A DNA stretch of 64,000 nt. Source: Actinomadura violacea. Its GTDB lineage: Bacteria > Actinomycetota > Actinomycetes > Streptosporangiales > Streptosporangiaceae. This document shows positions 26,506 to 34,532 of the stretch, in pieces. The DNA lies in NCBI RefSeq assembly GCF_017573465.1, contig NZ_JAGEPF010000044.1:22071-86070 (forward strand), given 5' to 3'. The notes under the pieces are model-generated. The model did not search any database. It saw nothing but the letters and a program-made list of their open reading frames with translations, and was not told the DNA's origin. Made by a program: the position numbers and the translations under genes. Every line of letters starts with the position of its first letter. The stretch's first letter is position 1.

Positions 26506-28134
26506 TCAGCCGCCGATGGCGGCGCGGCCCAGTTCGGTGAGGGCGGTCTCCGTGCGCGGCGTCTCCCACCGGACGGTGCACTGTCGGCCGGTCAGTTCGA
26601 CGGTGGCGATCGCGTTGTCGAACCACGGGCCGTCGGTCATCCGCCACCGCAGCGGCGGTGCGGGCACCTTCGCGAGCTTGGCCAGCGCGCGGAACGCCCC
26701 GCTCACGCCGCGCATGGACGCGAAGCGGTTGGCGCGCTGGATCGTCCCGTTCAGCGGGTTGCGCAGCGGCGAGCAGATGATCTGCGAGATGGCGGACGCG
26801 GTGCCGGGCGCGGTGACCCGGGACAGGCACGAGTAGTGGATGTCACCGGAGAGAAAGGAGATGCTGGCCGGGGCGGCACCCCGTTCTCCCTTACCGACGG
26901 CGATCACGTCCTCGGCGACCTCGCGGAAGGAGCGCTCGAACGCCGCCCAGTGCTCCAGGTCGGCGGCCTGCCGGACCTTCTCGCCGACGGCGGCGGCGCG
27001 CCGTCCCCATGCGCCGCCCGCGACGGCCTCGTTCCACGACTCGGCGTGGTGGATGGTGCGGGGCAGCAGGTAGGGCAGCGAGCTGGCGATGAGCAGGTGG
27101 TCCATGCCGCCCTGGCACTGCTCGTCCAGCCAGCGGAACTCCTCGTCGTCCAGCATCCCGCGGCGGTCGGGGGTGAGCAGCCGGGAGCAGCGGCTGTCGA
27201 CGACGACGAGCCGGGTGCCGCCCCAGTCGTGCGCGTAGCTCCACCGCATCGTGTCGGGCTGCTTGTCGGCGCGCTCGGCGAACTCGTCCAGCACCGCGCC
27301 GGCGTCGCCGCCGGCCTCCGACACGACGCGCACTTGCGCGAGGAGGGGGTCGGCCGCCCGGTCCTCCGGCGACATGTTCCCGAGGTGCTGGTAGATCCAG
27401 TAGGAGCCGATGCCGCCGGTGATCCGGGCCCGCCACCACGGCTGCGCCCACATCTGCTGCCGCCACGCGTACGAGGTGTTCCAGTCGTCGCGGATGTCGT
27501 GGTCGTCGAAGATGGTGAAGGTCGGGACGGTCGACAGCAGCCACCGGACGGCCCGGTCGTCGTGCCAGGCCAGCTTGTACAGGTGGGTGTAGTCCTCGAA
27601 GTCGGCGGCCTCGTCGACGGGCGGTTCGTCCGCGGCGCGCCGGCCCCGGATGAACTCCTTCATCTCCTCGCTCAGCTCGTCGGCATAGACCTGGTCGCCG
27701 ACCATCAGCAGGACGTCGGGCCAGGCCGCGTCGTCGCCGCCGTCCTTGAGGCGGTGCGCGAACGCGGCGAGCGCGTCGTGCCCGAACTTCTCGGGGGTGC
27801 CGGGGGAGCGGCGGCACGACCCGAACGAGATGCGCAGCGTCCCGGCCGGGTCGAGGGTCCTGATCTGGCTGGCGGGGTAGGCGGAGCCGGGTTCCGGCCA
27901 GACCGTCTCGCCGTCGAGGAGCACCTGGTAGGGGACGCGGGCGCCGGGGTCGAGGCCGTCGACCTCCACGACCGCGTAGTGGTGGCCGTGCGCGGTGAAC
28001 GTGCGGGCGGCCGCGTCGACGCCGTGCTCGGCGGCGACCACGCGGACCTCGCACGGGCGGTCGGTCTCCACCCAGATCGTCGCGGTATGGGCGCTGACAT
28101 GGCGGAGGTGGGGGCCGAGTGCCAAAGCGGTCAT
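26506..28134 (-). CDS. PhoD-like alkaline phosphatase
   Basis: The 542-residue metallophosphoesterase should hydrolyse phosphodiesters and monoesters. It has an N-terminal fibronectin-like beta domain (1-100), then SFGSCRRSP (103-111), GDQVYADE (146-153) and FDDHDIRDDW (209-218), the metal-binding motifs of the PhoD family, and GDIHYSC near 435. No signal or Tat peptide precedes it, in contrast to classical exported PhoD enzymes, so it is probably intracellular. ATG 28134 gives the MTALALGPHLRH start; the frame begins 13 codons earlier. The NAD-dependent epimerase gene ends 49 bases upstream on the same strand. The 26237-26505 space shows only two short direct repeats (GGACGGTTCCC). Confidence 0.9.
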   Translation of the reverse strand: MTALALGPHLRHVSAHTATIWVETDRPCEVRVVAAEHGVDAAARTFTAHGHHYAVVEVDGLDPGARVPYQVLLDGETVWPEPGSAYPASQIRTLDPAGTLRISFGSCRRSPGTPEKFGHDALAAFAHRLKDGGDDAAWPDVLLMVGDQVYADELSEEMKEFIRGRRAADEPPVDEAADFEDYTHLYKLAWHDDRAVRWLLSTVPTFTIFDDHDIRDDWNTSYAWRQQMWAQPWWRARITGGIGSYWIYQHLGNMSPEDRAADPLLAQVRVVSEAGGDAGAVLDEFAERADKQPDTMRWSYAHDWGGTRLVVVDSRCSRLLTPDRRGMLDDEEFRWLDEQCQGGMDHLLIASSLPYLLPRTIHHAESWNEAVAGGAWGRRAAAVGEKVRQAADLEHWAAFERSFREVAEDVIAVGKGERGAAPASISFLSGDIHYSCLSRVTAPGTASAISQIICSPLRNPLNGTIQRANRFASMRGVSGAFRALAKLAKVPAPPLRWRMTDGPWFDNAIATVELTGRQCTVRWETPRTETALTELGRAAIGG

Positions 28135-28183
28135 AGAAGGTCTCTCTAGCGGAACCCGGCGCTTCGCGTCCACCCCGTTGCGG

Positions 28184-29176
28184 TCAGTGTGCGCCGCTAT
28201 CCAGGAACGCGGCTTCGGTATCCGGGGGTAGCCCTACGGTGGGACGGTCCGGGCGTTGCGGTGCCTGCCCGCCGATGGTCTGCAGCCAGTTCCAGGTGTC
28301 CTGCACGGTCTCCTCTATGGGGCGGCAGTGCAGTCCCGTGGCGAGCGCCTTGGAGACGTTGCCCTGGTGCATCGAGTCGTGCTCCTCGCCGGGCGGCAGC
28401 CAGATGGGGAGCTGGATCCACGGCTCGATACCGGCCTTGAGGATCGCCTCCGGGGACGCCCATACGAACTCGGCGTCGGAGCCCGTCGTGCGGGCGCACG
28501 CGGCGAGGAGGTCGCCCATCGTCGTGTGCCCGGGCGGGCTCACCAGGTTGTAGGGGCCGCCTAGCCGCTGCTCTATGGCGTCCAGCGTCCAGGCGGCCAG
28601 GTCGCGCACGTCGATGTACTGGAGCGCCATGTCGCGCGGGCCCGGAGCCAGGACCCGCCCCGCGCGCGCGATGCGAGTGAGCCACCACGGCAGGCGTCCG
28701 ATGTTCTCGTAGGGGCCGAGTATCAGGCCCGCACGGACGAGCAGGGCGTTGTCGCCGAACGCGTCGATCGCCGCCAGTTCGCCGCCGCGCTTGGCCTCCG
28801 CATAGGCGACGTCACCGTCGTCCATGGAGCCTTCTACTACGGCGGCGCTCTCGTCGAGCCCGGCGCCGGTCGGGTACGCGTAGACGGAGCGGCTGGAGAT
28901 GTAGACGTACTGGCCGACGCGTCCCCTGAGGAAGCGGGCGGCGTCGCGGACGACGGACGGTGCGGCCGACCAGGTGTCGATGACCGCGTCCCACTCCCCG
29001 CCGGCGAGGACGTCGAGACCGTCGCGCGTGGTCCGGTCGCCGTGCAGGGCGGTCACGCCGTCCGGGGGTTCGTGGCGGCCGCGGTGGAAGACGGTGACGT
29101 CCCAGCCGCGCGCCAGCGCCGCGTCGGTCATGGCGCGCCCGACGAACTCGGTACCGCCCAGCATCAGAAGTCTCAT
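28184..29176 (-). CDS. NAD-dependent epimerase/dehydratase
   Basis: The 330-residue extended-SDR protein has the nucleotide-binding loop LGGTEFVG (6-13) and the catalytic YAEAK (125-129, YxxxK) with a preceding ISSRSVY. It resembles actinomycete reductases of the isoflavone-reductase/epimerase type. ATG 29176 is the start of the conserved part; the frame opens 52 codons earlier but that extension overlaps operator-like palindromes and is not conserved. A TetR-family gene lies upstream on the same strand, and the PhoD gene follows 49 bases downstream. The reaction and substrate are not clear. Confidence 0.88.
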   Translation of the reverse strand: MRLLMLGGTEFVGRAMTDAALARGWDVTVFHRGRHEPPDGVTALHGDRTTRDGLDVLAGGEWDAVIDTWSAAPSVVRDAARFLRGRVGQYVYISSRSVYAYPTGAGLDESAAVVEGSMDDGDVAYAEAKRGGELAAIDAFGDNALLVRAGLILGPYENIGRLPWWLTRIARAGRVLAPGPRDMALQYIDVRDLAAWTLDAIEQRLGGPYNLVSPPGHTTMGDLLAACARTTGSDAEFVWASPEAILKAGIEPWIQLPIWLPPGEEHDSMHQGNVSKALATGLHCRPIEETVQDTWNWLQTIGGQAPQRPDRPTVGLPPDTEAAFLDSGAH

Positions 29177-29186
29177 GCGGCGAACT

Positions 29187-29210
29187 GTACGGTCCGTACG
29201 TTGCGTACGG
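29187..29210. promoter_or_regulatory. Overlapping palindromes upstream of the epimerase gene
   Basis: GTACGG-T-CCGTAC (29187-29199) and CCGTACG-TTG-CGTACGG (29194-29210) are two perfect inverted repeats that share the middle half-site. They lie 11 bases before the epimerase start, where a repressor would block transcription. The TetR-type protein encoded immediately upstream is the obvious candidate. Confidence 0.65.
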
Positions 29211-29234
29211 AAGCGTTGCACGCTCCCAGCGGAA

Positions 29235-29801
29235 TCACATCCGCTGCGCCGCGATGCCCCGGAGCAGCGTGTCCACCACGAGCGTCGCGAGCGCGCCCGG
29301 GTTCTCGGTGTCGCGTCCCGTGCTCGCCTCATAGAGCAGCGCGTAGTAGACGCGCCGCGCCCACACCACGTCGACGTCGTCGCGCACGAGGCCGGCCTCC
29401 TGCGCGCGCAGGAAGAGCTCGTCGCACTTGGCCGCGATCTCGGCCTGCACGCGGACGACCTCGGGGATCGTCGACCTCCCGGCCCGGGTCATCGCGAAGC
29501 CCCAGCCGATCTTGACCTCCAGGACGTTCGCGGTGACCTGGTACAGCGTGACGAGCGGCGGCGCGCTCGCGTCCGGCGCCGCGTCCACGGCCTCCGCGAG
29601 CCGCCGGACGGCCCATTCGGTGAGCGCGTCGATCAGCGCGTCGCGGGTCGCGAACCGCCGGTGCACGGTCGTCCGCGCGACGCCGGCGGCCTCGGCGATC
29701 TGCTCCATCGTGGCCGCCGGGTCGGCGGACAGGACCCGTTCGGCCGCTTCCAGGATCGTCCGGACGGTCCGCTCGGCGTCCGCGCGCAATGGTCTGCTCA
29801 C
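29235..29801 (-). CDS. TetR/AcrR-family transcriptional regulator
   Basis: The protein of 188 residues has the TetR N-terminal HTH (about 28-52, ATMEQIAEAAGVARTTVHRRF) after ERTVRTILEAAERVL, and an all-helical ligand-binding domain. GTG 29801 is the likely start (VSRPLRADAERT), with AAGG just before; ATG 29849 would overlap the operator palindrome at 29838. It is divergent from the SDR gene (104 bases) and upstream of the epimerase gene. Two palindromes, 29838-29863 and 29187-29210, flank it. It probably represses the SDR gene and itself, and perhaps the epimerase gene. Confidence 0.92.
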   Translation of the reverse strand: MSRPLRADAERTVRTILEAAERVLSADPAATMEQIAEAAGVARTTVHRRFATRDALIDALTEWAVRRLAEAVDAAPDASAPPLVTLYQVTANVLEVKIGWGFAMTRAGRSTIPEVVRVQAEIAAKCDELFLRAQEAGLVRDDVDVVWARRVYYALLYEASTGRDTENPGALATLVVDTLLRGIAAQRM

Positions 29802-29837
29802 CCTTGAAACAGTACAACAGCGTCTCAGTTGGAATGC

Positions 29838-29863
29838 TACTTGCAACATAAGTGTTGCAAGTA
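29838..29863. promoter_or_regulatory. TetR-type operator palindrome between tetR-like and SDR genes
   Basis: TACTTGCAAC (29838-29847) and GTTGCAAGTA (29854-29863) form a perfect 10-bp inverted repeat with a 6-bp ATAAGT spacer, centred in the divergent promoter region. This is the length and symmetry expected for a TetR-dimer operator that controls both genes. Confidence 0.8.
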
Positions 29864-29905
29864 TTAGCTTGAATGCATCACCAGTGACGCACGAAGGAGG
29901 ATCCC

Positions 29906-30691
29906 ATGGACCTGCGACTCACCGGCAAGACCGCCGTGGTGACCGGCGCCAGCAAGGGCATCGGCCTCGCCACCGTCGAGGCCCTGACCGCCGAGGGGAT
30001 GCGCGTCGTCGCCGCCTCCCGCACCATCACGCCCGCCCTGAAGGAGACGGGCGCGACCACCATCGCCGCCGACCTGTCCGCGCCCGGCGCACCGGCCCGC
30101 CTGATCGAGACCGCCCTCGCCGAACTGGGCGGCATCGACGTGCTGGTCAACAACGTCGGCGGCGGAGACGGCGACGGGACCGCGGGCGGGTTCCTGGCGT
30201 TCGACGACGCCGCCTGGCAGACGATGTACGAGCTGAACCTCTTCGCCGCCGTCCGCACCACGCGCGCCGCGCTGCCGAGCCTGCTGGAGCGCGCGGGCGC
30301 GGTCGTGAACGTCTCGTCCAACGCCGCCCGCGTCCCGCACGCCGGCCCCGTGCCCTACACGACCGCCAAGGCCGCGCTCACCGCGTTCGGCAAGGCCCTC
30401 GCGGAGGAGTTCGGGCCGCAGGGCGTCCGCGTCAACACCGTGTCGCCCGGCGCCACCCGCACCGCCCTGTGGGAGGACCCGGACGGCTACGGAGCCGGCC
30501 TCGCCGCGTCCCTCGGGGTGACGCAGGAGCAGCTGCTGGCCGGGCTTCCCGGCGCGACCGGCATGGTCACCGGACGGCTCGTCGAGCCCGCCGAGGTCGC
30601 CGCGCTCATCGCCTACCTCGCCTCCCCGCTCGCCGCGAGCACCACCGGCACCGACCACCTGATCGACGGGGGTGCGGTCAAAACCGCCTGA
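29906..30691 (+). CDS. Short-chain dehydrogenase/reductase
   Basis: The 261-residue classical SDR has TGASKGIG (13-20) for cofactor binding, NNVGG, Ser138 and Tyr151-x3-Lys155 (VPYTTAK), and a C-terminus typical of 3-oxoacyl-ACP-reductase-like oxidoreductases (GTDHLIDGGAVKTA). It should use NAD(P)H on an unknown carbonyl. ATG 29906 has an ideal AAGGAGG ribosome site. A TetR-type regulator is divergent from it and an operator lies in between, so inducible expression is likely. The next gene starts 19 bases after its stop. Confidence 0.93.
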   Translation: MDLRLTGKTAVVTGASKGIGLATVEALTAEGMRVVAASRTITPALKETGATTIAADLSAPGAPARLIETALAELGGIDVLVNNVGGGDGDGTAGGFLAFDDAAWQTMYELNLFAAVRTTRAALPSLLERAGAVVNVSSNAARVPHAGPVPYTTAKAALTAFGKALAEEFGPQGVRVNTVSPGATRTALWEDPDGYGAGLAASLGVTQEQLLAGLPGATGMVTGRLVEPAEVAALIAYLASPLAASTTGTDHLIDGGAVKTA

Positions 30692-30710
30692 AGAGGGATA
30701 CCGTCGAAGT

Positions 30711-31403
30711 GTGGGCTTCGACATCGTCCGCGACCTGCCGCCGGCACTCCACGACCGGGCCGCCGCCTGGACCTTCATCAGGGAGTTCGCCGGAAGCTGG
30801 GGCCTGTCCCTCGGCAGGGAGGACGGCACGCCGGACGGGGAGCTGGCGGAGGCCGAGGAACGCCTCGGCCTCCGGCTGCCCGCCGCCGTCCGCGAGGCGT
30901 ACGCGCTGTTCGGACGCCGCCCCGACCTGCACAGCAACCTCGACACCCTGCTGAGCCCCGGCGAGCTGGCGGTCGAGCACGGCGCCCTGGTCTTCCGCGA
31001 GGAGAACCAGGGCGCGGCGCGCTGGGGTGTCCTGCGGGACGACCTCGCCGCCGCCGACCCGCCCGTCCACGTCCGCCAGGACCTGGCCGACAGGTACGCC
31101 GAGCTGTGGGAACCGTGGACCGACCGGTTCTCCGCGGCCGTCCTGGAGATCGTCATGGCGGAGTCCACGCAGGGGCCCGAGGAGCTGTGCGACGGCCGTG
31201 ACCTCGGCCCGGGCGAGGACGACGAGCTGGCCCGCCGCTTCACGCTCGTCCCGTTCCCGGCGGAGAGCGGCCAGAACTTCTACACCGCGCCGGGCCTGCT
31301 CATGTCGGACGGCGGGGGCGCGTGGCTCTCCGTCCGCGCCCGCGACCCCGAGACCCTCGACCGTTTCCGGCGCACCTTCCCCGGCGAATGGGTCAACGCT
31401 TGA
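30711..31403 (+). CDS. SMI1/KNR4 (SUKH)-like protein
   Basis: The 230-residue cytosolic protein has the SMI1/KNR4 start AEERLGLRLPAAVREAYALFGRR (about 44-66 in two pieces) and a later SDGGGAWLSVRARD-type segment. SUKH proteins in bacteria are often immunity proteins against nuclease toxins, or general scaffold proteins. No toxin gene is adjacent. GTG 30711 is chosen from the GFDIVRD start and spacing; an open frame extends a few codons into the end of the SDR gene. It may be co-transcribed with that SDR. Its 3' end overlaps the convergent Lon-like gene by 11 bases. Confidence 0.85.
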   Translation: MGFDIVRDLPPALHDRAAAWTFIREFAGSWGLSLGREDGTPDGELAEAEERLGLRLPAAVREAYALFGRRPDLHSNLDTLLSPGELAVEHGALVFREENQGAARWGVLRDDLAAADPPVHVRQDLADRYAELWEPWTDRFSAAVLEIVMAESTQGPEELCDGRDLGPGEDDELARRFTLVPFPAESGQNFYTAPGLLMSDGGGAWLSVRARDPETLDRFRRTFPGEWVNA

Positions 31404-32409
31404 GCGGCCGGCAGGTCGGCGCGTGACCGCCGTTGCCGCACAGCCAATGGACGGCGTCCGATACCGAGCGGACCGGGACCACCCGTAGCGGCGTGCCCCG
31501 AGCGGCGCTCACCGCCTCGGCCTCCTGCAGGGCGGGAACGAAGAACACCTCGACGTGCGCCGCGACGGCGGAGTGCACCTTCTCGGCGACCTCGCCGACG
31601 CCCGCCACCGTGCCGTCGAAGCCGATCGCGCCCGTTCCGGCGATGTGCCGCCCGCCCGTGAGGTCGCCCGGTGCGAGGTCGTCGATGCGGGCCAGCGCGA
31701 GGAGCAGACCCGCGGACGGGCCCTCCACGTCGCCCATGGGGTAGGCGCGGGCGGAGACGTCGGGTCCGGCGGGGATCGCGACGAGGCGTTCGGCGGCCGT
31801 CCGGCGCACCGCGGCGGCGCCCCACGCCTCATCGGAGGTCTCGGGCGCGACCAGCAGCCGGACGGTGCCGCCGCGGGCGGCGGCCTGCTCCAGGTCCGCG
31901 GGCGCGCGCAGCGGCGCCATGCGGTCCCGCCGGCCGGCGGCCAGCAGGACGTCCCCGGCCCGCAGCCCCGCGGCGCGCGCGGCCCCGGTGTCCGCCGTCA
32001 CCTGCAGGCCGGCGCCGCCGACCGGCGCCCGGCCCGCGGCGAGCTGCGCGGCGACCAGTGCCGCGGCGGTCTGCGACCCGGCCATCGCAGCGGCCATCGC
32101 CTCGTCGGACGTGCCGCCCGGCGTGCCCTCCGGATGTTCCGCGCCCGCAGGACGGGCACGGAACGTCCGGCCGCCGGAGGCCTCCGCGCGCACCCACTGC
32201 CACCACGTCGCACGGCGGACCCGGACCGTCGCCACCGACCAGGACCCGCGCTCCGGCCGGCCCACCCGGACCAGCGGGCCGCCGTCCACCCGCAGGTACG
32301 GCGAGTCGGTCGCGCCGAACACGGCCGACAGGAGCACGGCGGCGAGCAGGGAGACCGCCGCCCGCCGGCGGAGGCCGCGGGCGGAGGAGGCGCGGAGCGG
32401 GTACCTCAG
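31393..32409 (-). CDS. PDZ and Lon (S16)-type membrane-anchored serine protease (YlbL-like)
   Basis: The protein (338 residues from CTG 32409; 314 from GTG 32337) has a single N-terminal membrane helix (about 16-34, if CTG is the start), a PDZ domain (about 130-190, TGAARAAGLRAGDVLLAAG) and an S16 domain. In S16 the EGPSAGLLLAL motif gives catalytic Ser232 and EKVHSAV gives Lys277, a Lon-type Ser-Lys dyad. YlbL-type Lon-like proteases are membrane anchored. The CTG start overlaps the NusA-like TGA as CTGA, mimicking ATGA coupling, and keeps the membrane anchor; starting at GTG 32337 would cut it. Its stop overlaps the SUKH gene tail to tail. It is probably an extracytoplasmic protease for a secreted or membrane substrate. 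Confidence 0.85.
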   Translation of the reverse strand: MRYPLRASSARGLRRRAAVSLLAAVLLSAVFGATDSPYLRVDGGPLVRVGRPERGSWSVATVRVRRATWWQWVRAEASGGRTFRARPAGAEHPEGTPGGTSDEAMAAAMAGSQTAAALVAAQLAAGRAPVGGAGLQVTADTGAARAAGLRAGDVLLAAGRRDRMAPLRAPADLEQAAARGGTVRLLVAPETSDEAWGAAAVRRTAAERLVAIPAGPDVSARAYPMGDVEGPSAGLLLALARIDDLAPGDLTGGRHIAGTGAIGFDGTVAGVGEVAEKVHSAVAAHVEVFFVPALQEAEAVSAARGTPLRVVPVRSVSDAVHWLCGNGGHAPTCRPLKR

Positions 32410-33179
32410 TGCTCGTCCGCGGCCTGGGCGTCGGACGAGACCCGGTCCATGAACTCGTTCAGGTCGGTGCCCGCCTTCACGACGCGCACGTAGAGCCCGG
32501 TGAGCCGCCCGGCCAGCTCGGCGTTCAGCCCGCCCTCGCCGATGCCGCCGGACATCTGGTGCTCCTCGACCGCCACGACCGCGTTGTTCCGCCTGACCAG
32601 GACGTCGGTGACCTGCACCGGGTTCATCGCGTTGACGAGGTACCTCGTCCGGTCGCCGGAGTACTCGATGATCTCCAGCCGCTCCCGGCCGGAGCCGCGG
32701 TTCAGCAGGGCCGCCGCGGCCTTGAGCCGGCTCGCGCCGCGGCCGATGCAGGCGCCGCGCGCGTCCACGCCGGGGGTCGTGGGCGCCACCGCGATCTTGG
32801 CCTTGCTGCCGGCGACCCGCGCGACGCCCTTGATGACGACGCGGCCGGTGAGGATCTCGTCGACGAACCCCGCCAGGACCCGCTCGACCAGTTCGGGCGC
32901 CGTCGTCGACAGGACGAGCCGCTCACCGCCGTCCGGCCCGTCGACGACGTCGACGACGAGCGCGACGACGGTGTCGCCCGCGGTGAGACGCGGCGGCGGG
33001 GCGCCCTCCGGCAGGGCGTAGGCGTTGGAGCGGGGCAGCAGCGCGTCCCGGCCCTGGCCGGTGGCGACGTCGTACACGGTGCAGCGGAAGCCGTCCGGCC
33101 CGCTGGAGCTGATGTGCGCGGTCACCGTCGTGCCGACGAGCGGGGACTCCAGACCGAGATCGCTCAGGATCGTTTGCAC
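32406..33179 (-). CDS. Truncated NusA-like protein (S1 plus two KH domains)
   Basis: The 257-residue protein aligns with the RNA-binding part of NusA. It has an S1-like beta barrel (about 12-95), a KH1 domain with AGSKAKIAVAPTTPGVDARGACIG (123-146, read in pieces), the EYSGDRTRYLVNAMNPVQVTDVLV stretch and a KH2 loop GGIGEGGLNAELAGRLTG (212-229). It lacks the N-terminal RNA-polymerase-binding domain of true NusA. GTG 33179 has an AGAGGA ribosome site; a longer open frame upstream is shadow. It lies in front of the Lon-like gene, overlapped by one codon, and faces away from the sigma factor gene. Confidence 0.9.
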   Translation of the reverse strand: MQTILSDLGLESPLVGTTVTAHISSSGPDGFRCTVYDVATGQGRDALLPRSNAYALPEGAPPPRLTAGDTVVALVVDVVDGPDGGERLVLSTTAPELVERVLAGFVDEILTGRVVIKGVARVAGSKAKIAVAPTTPGVDARGACIGRGASRLKAAAALLNRGSGRERLEIIEYSGDRTRYLVNAMNPVQVTDVLVRRNNAVVAVEEHQMSGGIGEGGLNAELAGRLTGLYVRVVKAGTDLNEFMDRVSSDAQAADEH

Positions 33180-33609
33180 CGTTGTGTTCCTCTCGTTTAC
33201 ACCTGCGGGCCGACGCTGCCCGATCCGGCCCGCTCCGAGGCATGGAGCTCTCGCTTCTAACGTCCGCCGGCCCGCCGATCGGCAAGCCCTGGACGGCGTT
33301 TCGCTTGAATTTTCACCGAAAAGCGCACCGCCGGCGCACCGCACGGGCACCGGTAGTTCAACACCGCTTCCGCGAGGGATCAATTCCTTATCAACGAGCA
33401 GCGGCGCCGCCGGTTCGCCGAATCGGCGCCGCCGCGCCGGCGCATGCCACTGACCTGCTCCTTCCAGGGGATGGCTGCGGCGGGGAGGGCGGCACCGTGC
33501 CCCTCCCGGGGAGGGACGGTGCCGAGAGGATGTCAACAAAAGCCTCCCCATTGGACCGTTTTCGGCCATCGTCGCATCGAAGTCCGTGCAACGAGTTTGA
33601 AGGAGACAG
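33180..33609. other. Divergent intergenic region with a strong hairpin (33490-33524)
   Basis: This 430-base stretch separates the leftward NusA-like gene from the rightward sigma gene. A long imperfect hairpin (CGGCACCGT 33490-33498 with ACGGTGCCG 33516-33524, and a CCCTCCC/GGGAGGG inner stem) lies about 85 bases before the sigma start. Local AT content rises at 33310-33330 and 33530-33600, which fits promoters for both directions. No open frame with coding character is evident. TTGGAC near 33554 is a weak -35 candidate. Confidence 0.6.
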
Positions 33610-34506
33610 ATGGACATCGTGCAGCCGGCCGGCGACGGGTGCTCTGCCGCCGACGAGTTCCGGACCCGCAACAACGCCCTGTTCGCCCGCCGCAAGGAGC
33701 TGCTGGAGCGGATCGGTGCGTTGCGCGCCCGCATCGACGCGAACGCCGCCGACATGCTCTGCGAACTCGCCCTCCGGCGGGCCGAACGGGACCTGGAGAA
33801 CCTCACTCACGAGATCGTGGTCGCCAACTACGGGCTGGTCCGCCGTTACGTGGCGATGTTCACGGCCCGCTCCACCGAGCACAACGAGGACTTCGAGAGT
33901 GCCGGGAAGGTGGGGCTGCTGTGGGCGATCTCCTCCTATGATCCGGCGCGCGGGCCGTTCGCGAGCTGGGCGTTCAAGCCGATCCAGCGTGAGGTGCTGC
34001 GCGCCGTCCGCGACGCCGACCACCCCAACCTCAACCTCGGCGACTTCGAGAAACGCCCCGCCATCCTGGCGGCCGAGCAGGCGTTCCTGGAGGACAGCCA
34101 GCCCGATGCCCGGCTGGATTACACCGACATCGCGCGGCGGGCGGGGGTGACCGAGGCGCAGGTGCGGCGCGTCCTGGACGCCCCGCGGCTCGACAGCCTC
34201 CAGGCGCCGGCCGGGACCCAGGACGGTGACACCGTCCCGTGGGAGGACCGGTTGGCCGACCCGTCTTTGAGTCTGGAGGAGGAGGTGCTGCTGCGGTTCC
34301 ATCTGGGCACGGTCGTCGCCGAAGGGTTGCCGACCCTGGACCCCCGCGAACGGTACGTGCTGACGCGCCGGTTCGGGCTGGACGGCGAGCCGGAGCAGTC
34401 GCTGCGCGCCATCGGCGAACAGCTCGGCCTGTCCCGCGAAGGAGTACGGCAGATCCAGCAGAAGGCACTGGCCAAACTCAACGAACCCATCGCCGACGCG
34501 GTCTGA
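33610..34506 (+). CDS. Sigma-70 family (non-ECF) sigma factor
   Basis: The 298-residue factor has a 70-residue N-terminal helical part, region 2 (about 70-140, IVVANYGLVRRYVAMF, YDPARGPFASWAFKPIQRE), region 3 and region 4 (about 235-295, LPTLDPRERYVLTRRFGLDG and LRAIGEQLGLSREGVRQIQQKAL). Region 4 is of the group 1/2 type, while region 2 is degenerate at the -10 helix compared with HrdB/SigA. The start is ATG 33610 with AAGGAG. It is the first rightward gene of the export cluster and pairs with the divergent NusA-like gene, so it is a candidate dedicated factor. No anti-sigma gene is visible nearby. Confidence 0.9.
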   Translation: MDIVQPAGDGCSAADEFRTRNNALFARRKELLERIGALRARIDANAADMLCELALRRAERDLENLTHEIVVANYGLVRRYVAMFTARSTEHNEDFESAGKVGLLWAISSYDPARGPFASWAFKPIQREVLRAVRDADHPNLNLGDFEKRPAILAAEQAFLEDSQPDARLDYTDIARRAGVTEAQVRRVLDAPRLDSLQAPAGTQDGDTVPWEDRLADPSLSLEEEVLLRFHLGTVVAEGLPTLDPRERYVLTRRFGLDGEPEQSLRAIGEQLGLSREGVRQIQQKALAKLNEPIADAV

Positions 34507-34532
34507 GCGGCCGGGTGAGCCGAAGGGCGGAC

